DNA of 64,000 bases. Origin: Bacillota bacterium (GTDB lineage: Bacteria > Bacillota > Clostridia > Lachnospirales > Lachnospiraceae). The notes beneath the pieces are model-generated. The model saw only the letters and a program-made list of their open reading frames with translations. It had not been told where the DNA came from and made no database searches. The stretch is from assembly GCA_023414355.1 (NCBI GenBank), contig JAEZOB010000027.1, forward strand, positions 66,758-130,757, in the 5' to 3' direction. Positions 8,420 through 17,900 of the stretch are shown one piece after another. How positions within the stretch are numbered: the stretch's first letter is position 1; each line of letters opens with the position of its first letter. A program made the translations under genes and the position numbers.

Positions 8420-8503
8420 TATTACAACAGCCTCATAGTTATCAAATAATTATGTATTACAACAGCCCCATGGTTATCAAGTGACTATGTGTAGCAACAG
8501 CCA
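8420..8503. repeat. 35-bp tandem repeat, about 2.4 copies
   Basis: Units begin TATTACAACAGCC at 8420 and 8455, with a diverged partial third copy (TGTAGCAACAGCC) at 8490. Each full unit also contains ATAGTTATCAA or ATGGTTATCAA and ends in ATTATG or ACTATG. It lies in the gap just downstream of the first subtilase gene. Function unknown. Confidence 0.7.
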
Positions 8504-8514
8504 TTGTAATGTTA

Positions 8515-9819
8515 TTACTTACTTAATTCATCGATAATACCTTTTGGATTAATGGCCTTACCATAGGAATAGGTCTTTCCGTCGTGCTTTATCTTGGTAG
8601 TAATAGCGGTAGAATTGGCTAATTCGATGAACTCCTTCGGGGTAATATCTGGTTTTACCTGACAACACAATGCATAAAGGCCGGTACACCAGGGAACAGC
8701 CCAGCTTAATCCACCGTTGCGAGCAATCGCATAATTCTTCGGGCCTGTAAAACCGGCAATTGTTCTGGATCCAATGGGGAATAACAGTTGTTTTGAGTAA
8801 TAGTCCGGATAGTTGAATATATCATTACTTATCCAGGAAACCGGCTCATAAGAGGCAAGCTTCTCCGGATTCTTATCGTAATTACGATCCATTCCGAAAA
8901 GGGCAAAATCCTTATAATACTCCTCTGTAGAGGTAGTTATGACAAAGACATTTGCTTCATCAGCCTTCTTAATCGCAGCCTGGAGCTCATTGTAGCCCTT
9001 ATCCCTACTGCCATAGCCCTTTGATATGGAAATGGCTCTAATCTTATCAGCTTTATCCAGCTTCTCATTAATTTCGAGTATTCTGAGGATTGTATCTGCC
9101 ATAATAGAAGCATCAAACTCATATCCTGTTTCGCTGAAATGTCCGAAGGTTGAAGCAATATAGTAAAGGTTTGCTCCCGGAGCTACGCCGATATCCTTGC
9201 CGACGGCAATACTTGAAACAGCAGGACCATGCATCGATGCAACTTCATCGCTGCAATGAATTCGTTCATAAAACATAATGTTATTCTTATATTGCTCATG
9301 GTCAAGCAGAAGTCCTTGATCGATGATGGCTATGCTGACTCCCTTTCCGGTAATTCCTTTCTTATGCAATGCCTGAATCCCAAGTCCGGGATTCTTGTTA
9401 AATTCCAATATCTTCTTTGGATTAAAGCCCTTGGGTAATTTCTTTGGCCAGATTGTATCTGTGTCAAAGGTCAGATCATTCACGTTTTTAACCACGTTTA
9501 AGTCTTCCCCTGAAATATCACAGCTCCTCACATCATAACCAAAGGTATCGTTCTTATTTTCAAAGCCTTGAAACTTATTCCAGTATGGATCGATTGTAGA
9601 TTCTTTTCTGACAAACAATGGCGTCCCTTTCTCGAGGTTTGTCAGATCGTTTAGGTTGGTTGTATACCAGGCTTCATTGGGATCCGTATGGTTACTGTAA
9701 TCATAAGTCGGATAAGCCGGGTCATTTGCAGGGGCTGCAGATACAAATCGAACATCCTTGCTGACGGAAGCCAAGGTGATCGTTATTACTAATAATAATG
9801 CAATTACTTTACCTTTCAT
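8515..9819 (-). CDS. Exported subtilase-like (S8 family) protein, copy 1
   Basis: A 434-residue protein with an N-terminal signal peptide (MKGKVIALLLVITITLASV). The S8 triad positions are recognisable: Asp in SIAIIDQGLLLDHEQY, His in SMHGPAVSSIAVG, Ser in GGLSWAVPWCTG, where most subtilases have GTSMAAPHVAG. The oxyanion-hole Asn normally found in AAGN is replaced in VFVITTSTEEYY (Thr/Ser), so catalysis may be weak or specialised. Paired cysteines (LYALCCQ) and CDISGEDL are shared with copy 2. The ATG at 9819 follows GGAAGGAGAACCT. It is a tandem paralogue of the gene at 9951, about 60-70% identical by eye. Substrate unknown; a secreted peptidase or pseudopeptidase. Confidence 0.8.
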   Translation of the reverse strand: MKGKVIALLLVITITLASVSKDVRFVSAAPANDPAYPTYDYSNHTDPNEAWYTTNLNDLTNLEKGTPLFVRKESTIDPYWNKFQGFENKNDTFGYDVRSCDISGEDLNVVKNVNDLTFDTDTIWPKKLPKGFNPKKILEFNKNPGLGIQALHKKGITGKGVSIAIIDQGLLLDHEQYKNNIMFYERIHCSDEVASMHGPAVSSIAVGKDIGVAPGANLYYIASTFGHFSETGYEFDASIMADTILRILEINEKLDKADKIRAISISKGYGSRDKGYNELQAAIKKADEANVFVITTSTEEYYKDFALFGMDRNYDKNPEKLASYEPVSWISNDIFNYPDYYSKQLLFPIGSRTIAGFTGPKNYAIARNGGLSWAVPWCTGLYALCCQVKPDITPKEFIELANSTAITTKIKHDGKTYSYGKAINPKGIIDELSK

Positions 9820-9950
9820 AGGTTCTCCTTCCCTTTCATTGAATAGTGGATTGAAATCAATCCGGTCAATAATCAAATACTTTCATACGCTATGTTCCAT
9901 AGATCATCATAATCGGGGAAAATGAAATACTAGCCTGAAAAAGTAGCGCT

Positions 9951-11264
9951 TTATTTATCCTTTAATTGTTCCATCAGTTTTTCCGGATTGATCATTTTTC
10001 CGAAGGGGTAGGTCTTACCGTCATGTTCTATCTCAGTGGTTATTGCTGTGGAATTGGCGAGCTCTATGAACTCCTGTGGTGTAATATCCGGTTTCTCCTG
10101 ACAGCACAATGCATAGAGGCCAACGCACCAGGGAACACTCCAGCTTAATCCTCCGTTATGTGAAATAGCATAATCGTCGGAATTCGTAAAACTTGCGAAG
10201 GTCCTTGAGCCGATGGGGAACATCAGAAAGTTCTCAAAGTAATCTGGTCTATCATAATAATCCTTTGCTACCCAGGAAACAGGTTCATAAGAGTTGGGAT
10301 CCTCCGGATCCTTAGCGTAATCACGATCCATACCGAATAGTATGAACCCTTTATAATACTCATCTGTGGAGGTGGTTACTACAAAGACATTTGCCTCATC
10401 GGCCTTCTTGATGGCAGCCTGAAGCTCATCGTAGCCCTTATCCATCCTGCTGTAACCCTTCGATATTGAGATTGCTCTGATCTTTTTATCCTTATCCAGC
10501 TTTTCATTGATATCCAGTATCCGGAAGACGGCATCTGCAATAATAGAGGCGTCAAATTCATAGCCAGAGTCGGTGAAGTGTCCAAAGGTTGAAGCGATAT
10601 AATATAGATTGGCCTTTGGAGCGACGCCAATATCCTTGCCTACTGCGATGCTGGCAACAGCGGGTCCGTGCATCTGGGCAGTATCATCACCACAATGGAT
10701 TGTCTCATAGAGCTTAAGGTTCTTCTTATATTGCTCATGCTCCAGCAGAAGACCCTGATCAATGATAGCGATGCTGACTCCCTTTCCGGTAATTCCTTTT
10801 TTGTGCAATGCGCGAATTCCCAATCCGGGATTCTTATTAATTTCGAGTATCTTCTGAGGATCGAAGCCCCCAGGTAACACGTCAGGCCAGGTGGTATTGG
10901 TGTCAAAGGTCAGATCATCGGTATCTTCTACCACGCTTAAGTCTACATCTGAAATATTACAGCCTCTCACATCATATCCGAATACATCATCCTTATTCTC
11001 AAAGCCTTGAAATTTCCTCCAGCTAAAGCCTCCCGGAAGTTCCTTTTTAGCGATCACCAGCTTACCCTTATTGATTGACGAGAGATCAGCCAGTACAGTT
11101 TTATAAACAGATTCTCTGGAATCAGTATGGCTGCTGTAATCATAAGCTGCGTAATCGTCTTTATTCGTTGTGGGCTGCGCTTCCATGAATACAGCTTCCT
11201 CTTTGCTGCAGGATGCAAGTACGAGGACAGAGATCATTAGTAAAGTGAAAACTTTTCTTTTCAT
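9951..11264 (-). CDS. Subtilase-like (S8 family) lipoprotein, copy 2
   Basis: A 437-residue paralogue of the adjacent downstream gene, but exported as a lipoprotein: the N-terminus ends in a lipobox (VLVLASC, Cys at residue 19) rather than a plain signal peptide. Asp (SIAIIDQGLLLEHEQY), His (QMHGPAVASIAVG) and Ser (GGLSWSVPWCVG) are kept; the oxyanion Asn block again reads VFVVTTSTDEYY. It thus shares the same departure from the subtilase consensus, which argues for an old, functional variation rather than random decay. The start has GGGAGGG upstream. Together the two genes look like a duplicated pair with one released and one membrane-tethered product. Confidence 0.82.
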   Translation of the reverse strand: MKRKVFTLLMISVLVLASCSKEEAVFMEAQPTTNKDDYAAYDYSSHTDSRESVYKTVLADLSSINKGKLVIAKKELPGGFSWRKFQGFENKDDVFGYDVRGCNISDVDLSVVEDTDDLTFDTNTTWPDVLPGGFDPQKILEINKNPGLGIRALHKKGITGKGVSIAIIDQGLLLEHEQYKKNLKLYETIHCGDDTAQMHGPAVASIAVGKDIGVAPKANLYYIASTFGHFTDSGYEFDASIIADAVFRILDINEKLDKDKKIRAISISKGYSRMDKGYDELQAAIKKADEANVFVVTTSTDEYYKGFILFGMDRDYAKDPEDPNSYEPVSWVAKDYYDRPDYFENFLMFPIGSRTFASFTNSDDYAISHNGGLSWSVPWCVGLYALCCQEKPDITPQEFIELANSTAITTEIEHDGKTYPFGKMINPEKLMEQLKDK

Positions 11265-11423
11265 TTCTTACCCTCCCTGATTATGATAAATGGAATATGG
11301 TTATTGCTTGGAAATAACAAATCCTTACAATCACTGTGCCCACATATTACCATGAGGAAGGAAAGCATACAATGGCTTTAAGAAATATGTAAGAAATCAT
11401 TAAGATTAATGTTGCCTCTGCAG

Positions 11424-12509
11424 CTAAGAATGGAATTTCAAGGTCTTTAATAATAATTCATTGCAGATTCTATCTATGATATAAAGGTCCGTAGCATCGT
11501 TATAGATCTGTTCTAATTCCTCAAGATAAGCTTTTGCAGAGGCCAGGTGTGCGGTTCCTTCCCGGGTAAAGGCTTTATATCGCACAACGATATCGGTAAG
11601 TTCCTTTTCATTTAGCTCATCCGTACCGGGTGTGACTAATTGCGAATACATATCGATGACATGATCATTTTTCCGATCAGGATAATATTCATGAGGTGAG
11701 GTGCTGTCAAAAATACAAAGGTTTAGCTCCGGAAATAAAAGCATATCTAAGCTGTCAGGATCGAAGCCACAGTGGTAGATTTCCGTATCAATTCCCCTGG
11801 CATGGGCTTTCTCTGCAATTTTCTTCAGCATTGTGGATTTCCCTGTACCCGGGCGACCCTTGATGAAATAACGTGTGGCAATATCCTCGGTAATATTCGG
11901 AATATAATCCATTGGCCCCAGTGGAGTTGATCCGCCGAAGAAACGATGCTTGATACTGCCGAGTTTCTCCAGTTGGGTCTTGCCGAGCACAGTTTGGATA
12001 ACCTCTTCTGTCAGCCTGTCAGCTCCGGTAAAATCCATATTTCGAATATAAATTTTCTCCCATTCGTCATGAACCTTCAGACCATTCGCGAATTCGATAT
12101 AAGCCTTCTCGTAGCTTTGCTGTATTCGATTATGAAGCTTGAGGATCTCTTTGGTATGGGCAGCGAGCTTCTCGGTATTCCAACCGGCCCCCAGATTGAT
12201 ATACTCTTCGAGGGCCCCCGGAGCCTTTGGCTCTATCACGTGAGGAGGTGTGCCGTCGACCATCCCGACCCCGAGTTCCGGAAAAAGCACCCCATCTAGT
12301 GCATCAGGATCGGTGGGGCTGTGTATATACTCTACCTTTTGGTCAAGCCCTTCAAGAACAGAGCCGATTTTCTTCATTAATGGAAGCTTACCTGAGCCAG
12401 GACCTCCTTTCAGAATAAATAACTTATTCAACGGTTCCAGATTCGTGCTGAAAAGATTGATGTAACCCTTGGCTGTGTGACCACATGCAAGATAATGCTT
12501 TGCGCTCAT
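11424..12509 (-). CDS. Two-P-loop ATPase (PRK06851-like), first Walker A degenerate
   Basis: A 361-residue cytoplasmic protein made of two similar P-loop NTPase halves. The second half has a full Walker A (GRPGTGKSTML, about residue 220). The first has GGPGSGKLPLM (about residue 36), where the Ser/Thr after Lys that binds Mg-nucleotide is Leu. Both halves repeat an HSPTDPDALDGVLFPELG / HCGFDPDSLDMLLFPELN block, confirming internal duplication. A ribosome binding site (AGGGGA) precedes the ATG. I recognise the architecture as the PRK06851 type, of unknown function in Firmicutes. It stands alone between the subtilase pair and the 12.8-kb operon. The loss may make the first half a regulatory nucleotide-binding site. 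Confidence 0.75.
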   Translation of the reverse strand: MSAKHYLACGHTAKGYINLFSTNLEPLNKLFILKGGPGSGKLPLMKKIGSVLEGLDQKVEYIHSPTDPDALDGVLFPELGVGMVDGTPPHVIEPKAPGALEEYINLGAGWNTEKLAAHTKEILKLHNRIQQSYEKAYIEFANGLKVHDEWEKIYIRNMDFTGADRLTEEVIQTVLGKTQLEKLGSIKHRFFGGSTPLGPMDYIPNITEDIATRYFIKGRPGTGKSTMLKKIAEKAHARGIDTEIYHCGFDPDSLDMLLFPELNLCIFDSTSPHEYYPDRKNDHVIDMYSQLVTPGTDELNEKELTDIVVRYKAFTREGTAHLASAKAYLEELEQIYNDATDLYIIDRICNELLLKTLKFHS

Positions 12510-12811
12510 AGATCATTCCCCTGCTTTATCTATTTGGTATCATTTTATGAGAAGATTACCTGAGAAATAACGAAAAACCCGGACGAAATAAAGAGTAAAT
12601 GGAACAAACAATAGATGTCTATCTGTTTATCCGGTATACTGCAGATCAGAACTGTGTGTGGCTGATTAATAAAGCAGTTTTACTTATTATTTGTGGAAGC
12701 AAGTGGGTAGTATTTATTTGACTTGCCATAAGAATAGCTGAAGAACTTTATCCTAAACTGACACATATGATATTGCAGACGGATTTCTGAAATAATGAAA
12801 GGAATAACCTT
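12510..12811. other. 302-nt intergenic region, no gene seen
   Basis: This is the divergent space between the two-P-loop ATPase (minus) and the first small protein (plus). A TTGACT hexamer occurs at 12717-12722 but has no well-spaced -10. No hairpin with a T-run, repeat or conserved RNA motif was found. Confidence 0.4.
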
Positions 12812-13384
12812 ATGTTGGAGAGAAGAAATGAACTGCCTGCAGAGGTGGTGGATCTGACCAGTCCCGGTTGGAACGCAAGGTTAGGTCGATACTTTATCGG
12901 ACAGACAAAGGAGCTTCATTTTGGCTGTGGATTAAACGCCTGGGGAGGTATTATCAATCCGAGTTTCTCAGGAGTAAACCTTTACTTTGATATATTCACG
13001 ATTACGAACTTTGGTGAGCAGAGTTTTGACGCAGAAATATGGCTGAATGCAGAACCTCCTGTGGAAACGAGAGTAGGGGCAGGTGTTACGCCCTCCAACC
13101 AGTCAATTATTCCTCCACCCAAACCGAAGGTAGTTCTTAAGCAGGCGGAATATTTGAATGAAGAACTTAAAAACGGAGTAGATATCTTTGGGCGGATTGT
13201 CACGCCAAACTCAACGCTGGTAAGCGATTCTCACCAAGGCTCCATCATAATCGGTCCGGGGGGAACCTTCTCAATCCTGTTGAAGTCTTCAGTAAGAAGA
13301 ATTATAACTGCCACCATTGTACTCACCTGGTGGGAAGAAAAGGTAGAAAGGAAGGATAGTTATGAGTATGATACGTATTTCTGA
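12812..13384 (+). CDS. Protein of unknown function (possibly DUF6143), copy 1
   Basis: A 190-residue protein without signal peptide or membrane segment. It is rich in predicted beta strands with Trp- and Gly-containing motifs: RYFIGQTKELHFGCGLNAWGG, FDIFTITNFGEQ and a late LTWWEEK. The next gene encodes a clear paralogue. I believe this matches DUF6143, known mainly from clostridia and bacilli, but I cannot confirm this. The start follows GAAAGGAATAACCTT. Reading frames of the two genes overlap by 23 nt, so the pair is co-translated and may form a hetero-oligomer. No catalytic motif is evident. Confidence 0.7.
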   Translation: MLERRNELPAEVVDLTSPGWNARLGRYFIGQTKELHFGCGLNAWGGIINPSFSGVNLYFDIFTITNFGEQSFDAEIWLNAEPPVETRVGAGVTPSNQSIIPPPKPKVVLKQAEYLNEELKNGVDIFGRIVTPNSTLVSDSHQGSIIIGPGGTFSILLKSSVRRIITATIVLTWWEEKVERKDSYEYDTYF

Positions 13385-13943
13385 AGATAGATATCCGGAG
13401 AAGGCGATTGTATTAAAGGATTCGGTCTTTCATTCTTATCTCGGACAATATTTTTTAGGACAAACGGAGATAATCTCTTTCGGAGGAGAGCTTCAGGCCT
13501 GGGGTGGGTTATTCAATCCGTCGGATTCGGGGGTATTGCTGTTCCTGAATGCATATACCATATCGAATTTCTCTGATCAGCCAATCACCGCTGAAGGCTG
13601 GTTGAGCAGTAGCCTCTCGGGTAGCGAAGTGGTTTCCTTCCGTTATGCCGCCGGGAATCAGTCTATCGTACCTTCCCCTCTGCCTAAGGTACAGATTAAA
13701 AGTGCTAATTTTGTCTCCCATACCCCACAGGGTGGAACGTATACCTTTACCAGAAGGGTGGAGGCAGGTATTACCCTGACCAAACATGATTTTCAGGGGA
13801 TGTATATCATTCCGCCGGGAAGTTCTTTTGTACTGTTCTTTCTTCCACCCGGAAATAAGCTGATCAAAATTAAAATTGCGTTCGGATGGTGGGAGGAAGC
13901 TCACCTTAATACAAGCCTTGTGAACGAGTTCAGAAAGAGGTAA
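13362..13943 (+). CDS. Protein of unknown function (possibly DUF6143), copy 2
   Basis: A 193-residue paralogue of the preceding gene: QYFLGQTEIISFGGELQAWGG, LNAYTISNFSDQ, AGNQSIVPSPLPKV and FGWWEEA line up with the same blocks in copy 1 (NQSIIPPPKPKV, LTWWEEK). Its start lies inside the end of copy 1 with GGAAGGATAGTT before the ATG. A regulator gene follows after 48 nt on the same strand and may belong to the same transcript. The conserved W-W-E near the C-terminus and the NQS(I)(I/V)P block are the best anchors for a profile search. No function can be assigned. Confidence 0.7.
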   Translation: MSMIRISEDRYPEKAIVLKDSVFHSYLGQYFLGQTEIISFGGELQAWGGLFNPSDSGVLLFLNAYTISNFSDQPITAEGWLSSSLSGSEVVSFRYAAGNQSIVPSPLPKVQIKSANFVSHTPQGGTYTFTRRVEAGITLTKHDFQGMYIIPPGSSFVLFFLPPGNKLIKIKIAFGWWEEAHLNTSLVNEFRKR

Positions 13944-13991
13944 AATAACAATAATTAACTAAATCTCGAAAGAGGGTAACCCGGAGGCGCT

Positions 13992-14918
13992 ATGGAGCTT
14001 TTATTTAACGAATCAAGGCAGGTCTATCTATCTAAAATAAACAAGGTTCAGGACTATATTGAGAGTCATCTGGAGGACGAGCTATGCATTCAGCTGCTTG
14101 CCGGAATCGCATCTTTTTCAGAGTTTCATTTTCAGAGAATCTACAGGCAGATCACCGGAGAAAGCCTCTATGGCTTTATCAAAAGGCTTCGTCTGGAGAA
14201 AGCGGTTTTCTTGCTTAGATCAAGCCATAAACGTACGATACAAGATATCGCTCTATCGGTTGGCTTCTCAAATCAAGCTTCCTTTGCGAAGGCATTGAAG
14301 GAGAGATACGGGGTCAACGCCAGTGAATTTCGTAAAATGCAGGAACAGGAAATGAATAAACTGGTCGGGGAAGTCAGCAGGAATGGAAAAGTGTCAGAAG
14401 ACAATATGCAGTACAATAATCCCATGGAAGTGAATATAAGAACAATCGATCCTGTCAGGATAGTATATGTTAGACATACCGGTGCTTATAAAGGGGACCA
14501 GGACCTGTTCCAAACGCTTTTTGACAGACTGTATCACTATGCAGAGCATCAGGGCCTAATTCATTCAGGAACACAGTGGTTTGCTCTTTATCATGATTAC
14601 AGTGAGCTGACGGAGGAGTTCAAACTCAGAGTGAGTATAGGGGTATCAGTCGGTGAGGAGCTCAGCAGGAAGGAGGAAATCAGCTGCACGGGGGAGTTCG
14701 GTAGTACCGAAATCGCAGGCGGGAAATATGCAGTTGGCAGATTCCTTCTGGATAATGAAGAATATCAGGGGGCTTGGAACTACATGATATCCAAATGGCT
14801 GCCTGAGAGTGGATATATGCCGGATGACAGACTTTGCTTTGAAAGCTATCCCTCGGAGGAAGAGGGGACGGATCGCAGGAGGATTGTCGAGATATTCATT
14901 CCTATCATACCGTTATAG
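13992..14918 (+). CDS. AraC-family regulator with GyrI-like effector domain
   Basis: A 308-residue regulator. Residues about 10-110 form the double helix-turn-helix (LAGIASFSEFHFQRIYRQITG, then IQDIALSVGFSNQASFAKALKERYG). Residues about 145-308 form a GyrI-like/effector-binding domain (MEVNIRTIDPVRIVYVRHTGAY, then GGKYAVGRFLL and FIPIIPL). In Rob/SoxS relatives and BmrR-type proteins this domain binds drugs and other hydrophobic ligands. GGAGGCGCT precedes the start. Only 15 nt separate it from the TrmO-UvrA fusion gene, so they are almost surely one operon. A ligand-sensing activator of that fusion is the most economical reading, though it has not been shown. Confidence 0.88.
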   Translation: MELLFNESRQVYLSKINKVQDYIESHLEDELCIQLLAGIASFSEFHFQRIYRQITGESLYGFIKRLRLEKAVFLLRSSHKRTIQDIALSVGFSNQASFAKALKERYGVNASEFRKMQEQEMNKLVGEVSRNGKVSEDNMQYNNPMEVNIRTIDPVRIVYVRHTGAYKGDQDLFQTLFDRLYHYAEHQGLIHSGTQWFALYHDYSELTEEFKLRVSIGVSVGEELSRKEEISCTGEFGSTEIAGGKYAVGRFLLDNEEYQGAWNYMISKWLPESGYMPDDRLCFESYPSEEEGTDRRRIVEIFIPIIPL

Positions 14919-14933
14919 GAAGGGGTTATATGA

Positions 14934-17900
14934 ATGAATAAAATAGAGTTTCAATCCATCGGCAGTATGGAAGTGATTAGTGAGAATATTGATTTCGGAC
15001 AACATATCAGAATTATGATCGAGCAGGATCGAAAGAACGCCCTGATGAAGCTGGGGCTCTTCAGTCACGGACTACTTTTCACCAAGGACGAATGCGAAAT
15101 CTATTGTTATGTGTGTAAAATCCTTCAGGTAAATGAAAAACGCGGGGAGCTTATCGTCAGAATCGAACAGTCGGTTCCAGGCCTTCGGGGGGATCTGGTA
15201 GACATCAAGCCATACTTTCCCTGCGAGGAGCTGACAGAGGGGATTGAGTCATCGAAAGAAGCAGAAGAAGCAGAGCAGACAGGGCAGTCTCAGAGAGTAA
15301 CCTTACAATCCGTCTGCTACCGGGGAGACACCATCGGAGAGTATATCTTTGCCAATCACAGCGGAAGGCTACAATTCAGGGAGACGGATCAAATGACGGG
15401 CAAAGAGATAGATACCTTACTTGAGCAGCTTCAGAAGGGTGACATACTAAGGATTTTATGGTGGTTCCATCGCTTTGATGATAAAAGGTACCGCTCTCAT
15501 GTCGTGTGTAAACCGCCCTATGACAATGCTCCTAAGACAGGGGTTTTTGCGACCAGATCTCCGGTCAGGCCAAACCCTCTGGCCTCCACCATCGTGAAGG
15601 TTAAGGCAATTGATCGGGACAATCGAAGCATATCTATATTAGGGTTTGACGGCTTTGAGCATTCTGTTATTCTGCAGGTGATGCCTCATAATAATGAAGC
15701 CATCGAGGAGATCAAAGTACCCGAATGGGTGGAGCATTGGACCGGGTATAAGATTTTTCCGGATCCTTCTGAACAAAGCATGCTGCCTGAACAAAGTGAC
15801 TCTTCTGAGCAAAGCCGCCTTTCTGAACAGAGTATTCTTTCTAAACAGCGTATCTCCTTAGGACAAAGCAGCCCTACCGAGGTAAGCGCTGAACCCCGGA
15901 CTGAGCAGGAAGAGATCTATTTCGGGGAGCTTGAGGGAGAAGAGGGCGATACTCTGGATTATGTAGATACGAATGAAATCATAATCGAGCATGCCTCCCT
16001 GCATAATTTAAAGGATATTAGTGTAAGGCTTCCCAAGGGGAAAATCACCGTTATTTGCGGAGTCAGTGGCAGCGGAAAATCCAGCCTTGCCTTTGATACG
16101 ATTTATCATGAAAGTCAAAAGCAGTTCATGGATCTTGTTGCTTCCAATGCGCTGTCTGGATCAGATTTAAAGGATTCCAAGGTGCGAAGAATCATCGGAT
16201 TACAGCCATCGATTGCGATAGAGCAGAAGAACCTAGGGACAAATCCAAGATCTACCATAGCGTCCCTATCAAGAACAGGGGAGTATTTACGATTGCTGTT
16301 TGCTACCATTGGGGAAAGGATCTGCCCGAATTGCAGTGAAGCCGTACCCAAAGATAATGTCTGCAGAGAATGCGGGGCGATTTATTTTCCACTTACACCT
16401 GCGACGTTCAGTTACAATGATCCCGAAGCGATGTGTCCGGTCTGTAAAGGTCTTGGCGAAGAGCTTCAGATTGATCTTGACAGGATTGTACCCTATCCTG
16501 AGAAATCAATTTTGGACGGTGCTTCTCCGTGGTGGGGTAACTTAAGAAAGCATAGGGAGAAACCAAATGCCAACTGGATGAAGGGTGAGGTACTGGCACT
16601 GGCAGCAGAACTGGGCGAGGATTTGGAGGTTCCCTTTCAGGATCTGTCAGAGAAATTCAGACAGCAAATCTTCTATGGCAGTAATGGCAGAAAGGTGACC
16701 TTACACTATCAGAATCCGAACGGAAGAGAGGGTACGATCACAAGAGGCGTAGAAGGAGTAGTTCCCATACTACAACGACTTCTGGTTGAGAACGGCAACA
16801 ACAGAACCATGGATCAGCTGGAACAATTTATGGTGAATAAGAAATGCAGCAGATGTCATGGGGAAAAGCTTCTGGAGGAAGGCCGGCGGGTACAAGTCTG
16901 TGGAACGAGATATCCGGAGGCTACCGGGATGAGCATCACGGAGCTTAAGCACTGGTGCCATATGATATATGGCAGGATGGAGTTTAGTCAAAGAGAAAAA
17001 AGTCGGGCTATTCTCATAAAGCTGATTGGCAGGCTGAAAAAACTGGAGCAGGTGGGACTGGGATATCTAACGCTTAATCGAAGCATTCCATCCTTATCGG
17101 GAGGAGAAGCCCAAAGACTAAAGATTGCGACCCAATTCGGTTCCGGACTTTCTAACATTTTGTATGTGATGGATGAACCCTCTAAGGGACTGCATCCAAA
17201 GGATTTCAGCTTTTTAATCAGCACAATCCGGGAATTAAAAAATCAAAACAACACAATTATCATTGTCGAGCATAAAAAAGAGTTTATCCAAATGGCAGAT
17301 TATCTGGTGGAAATCGGACCGGGAGCAGGGCATTACGGTGGACAGTTACTTCGGGCGGAGGCTGTGAAGTACCAAGAAACCCTCGAACTCGTTGACCGGG
17401 AGTATCATTTAGTGAAAAGAGAGGACAATCAGCTTGAGAAGGTAGTTTTGCACGGGGCAAGAACGAACAATCTTAAGAATGTCACAGCCTCATTTCCTCT
17501 TTCCACCTTTATCTGTGTGATCGGTGTCAGTGGTTCCGGGAAAAGCAGTCTGATTTCCAGGACCCTCTATCCTGCTATCCTAAAGGAGCTAGGCAGAAGG
17601 CCGGAGAAGGATGGAGAGTATGATCACCTCACCGGAGCGGAGCGGATCAAGGATATTTGCTATGTCAGTCAGAACGCAATCGGTAAGAACTCCAGATCTA
17701 ATCCCGGGACCTATACCGGAGTGTTCGACCTGATCAGAGATTTTTATGCGAACCTGGGTGAGGCAAAGCAAAGAAAGCTGACCCGAGAGCATTTCAGCTT
17801 CAACAGCAGCAAAGGTCAGTGTGAGGAATGTAAGGGTGCAGGGGAACTTGCTATTCCGATGCATTTTATGCCTGATATCTATACTATCTGTCATAAATGT

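Noticed and set aside
8420..8503. Possible CRISPR array
   Set aside because: Units are contiguous without spacers, only 2.4 copies, and no cas genes are near.
13509..13904. 131-codon minus-strand frame opposite the second small paralogue
   Set aside because: The plus-strand frame is supported by paralogy and a ribosome binding site; this is a shadow.
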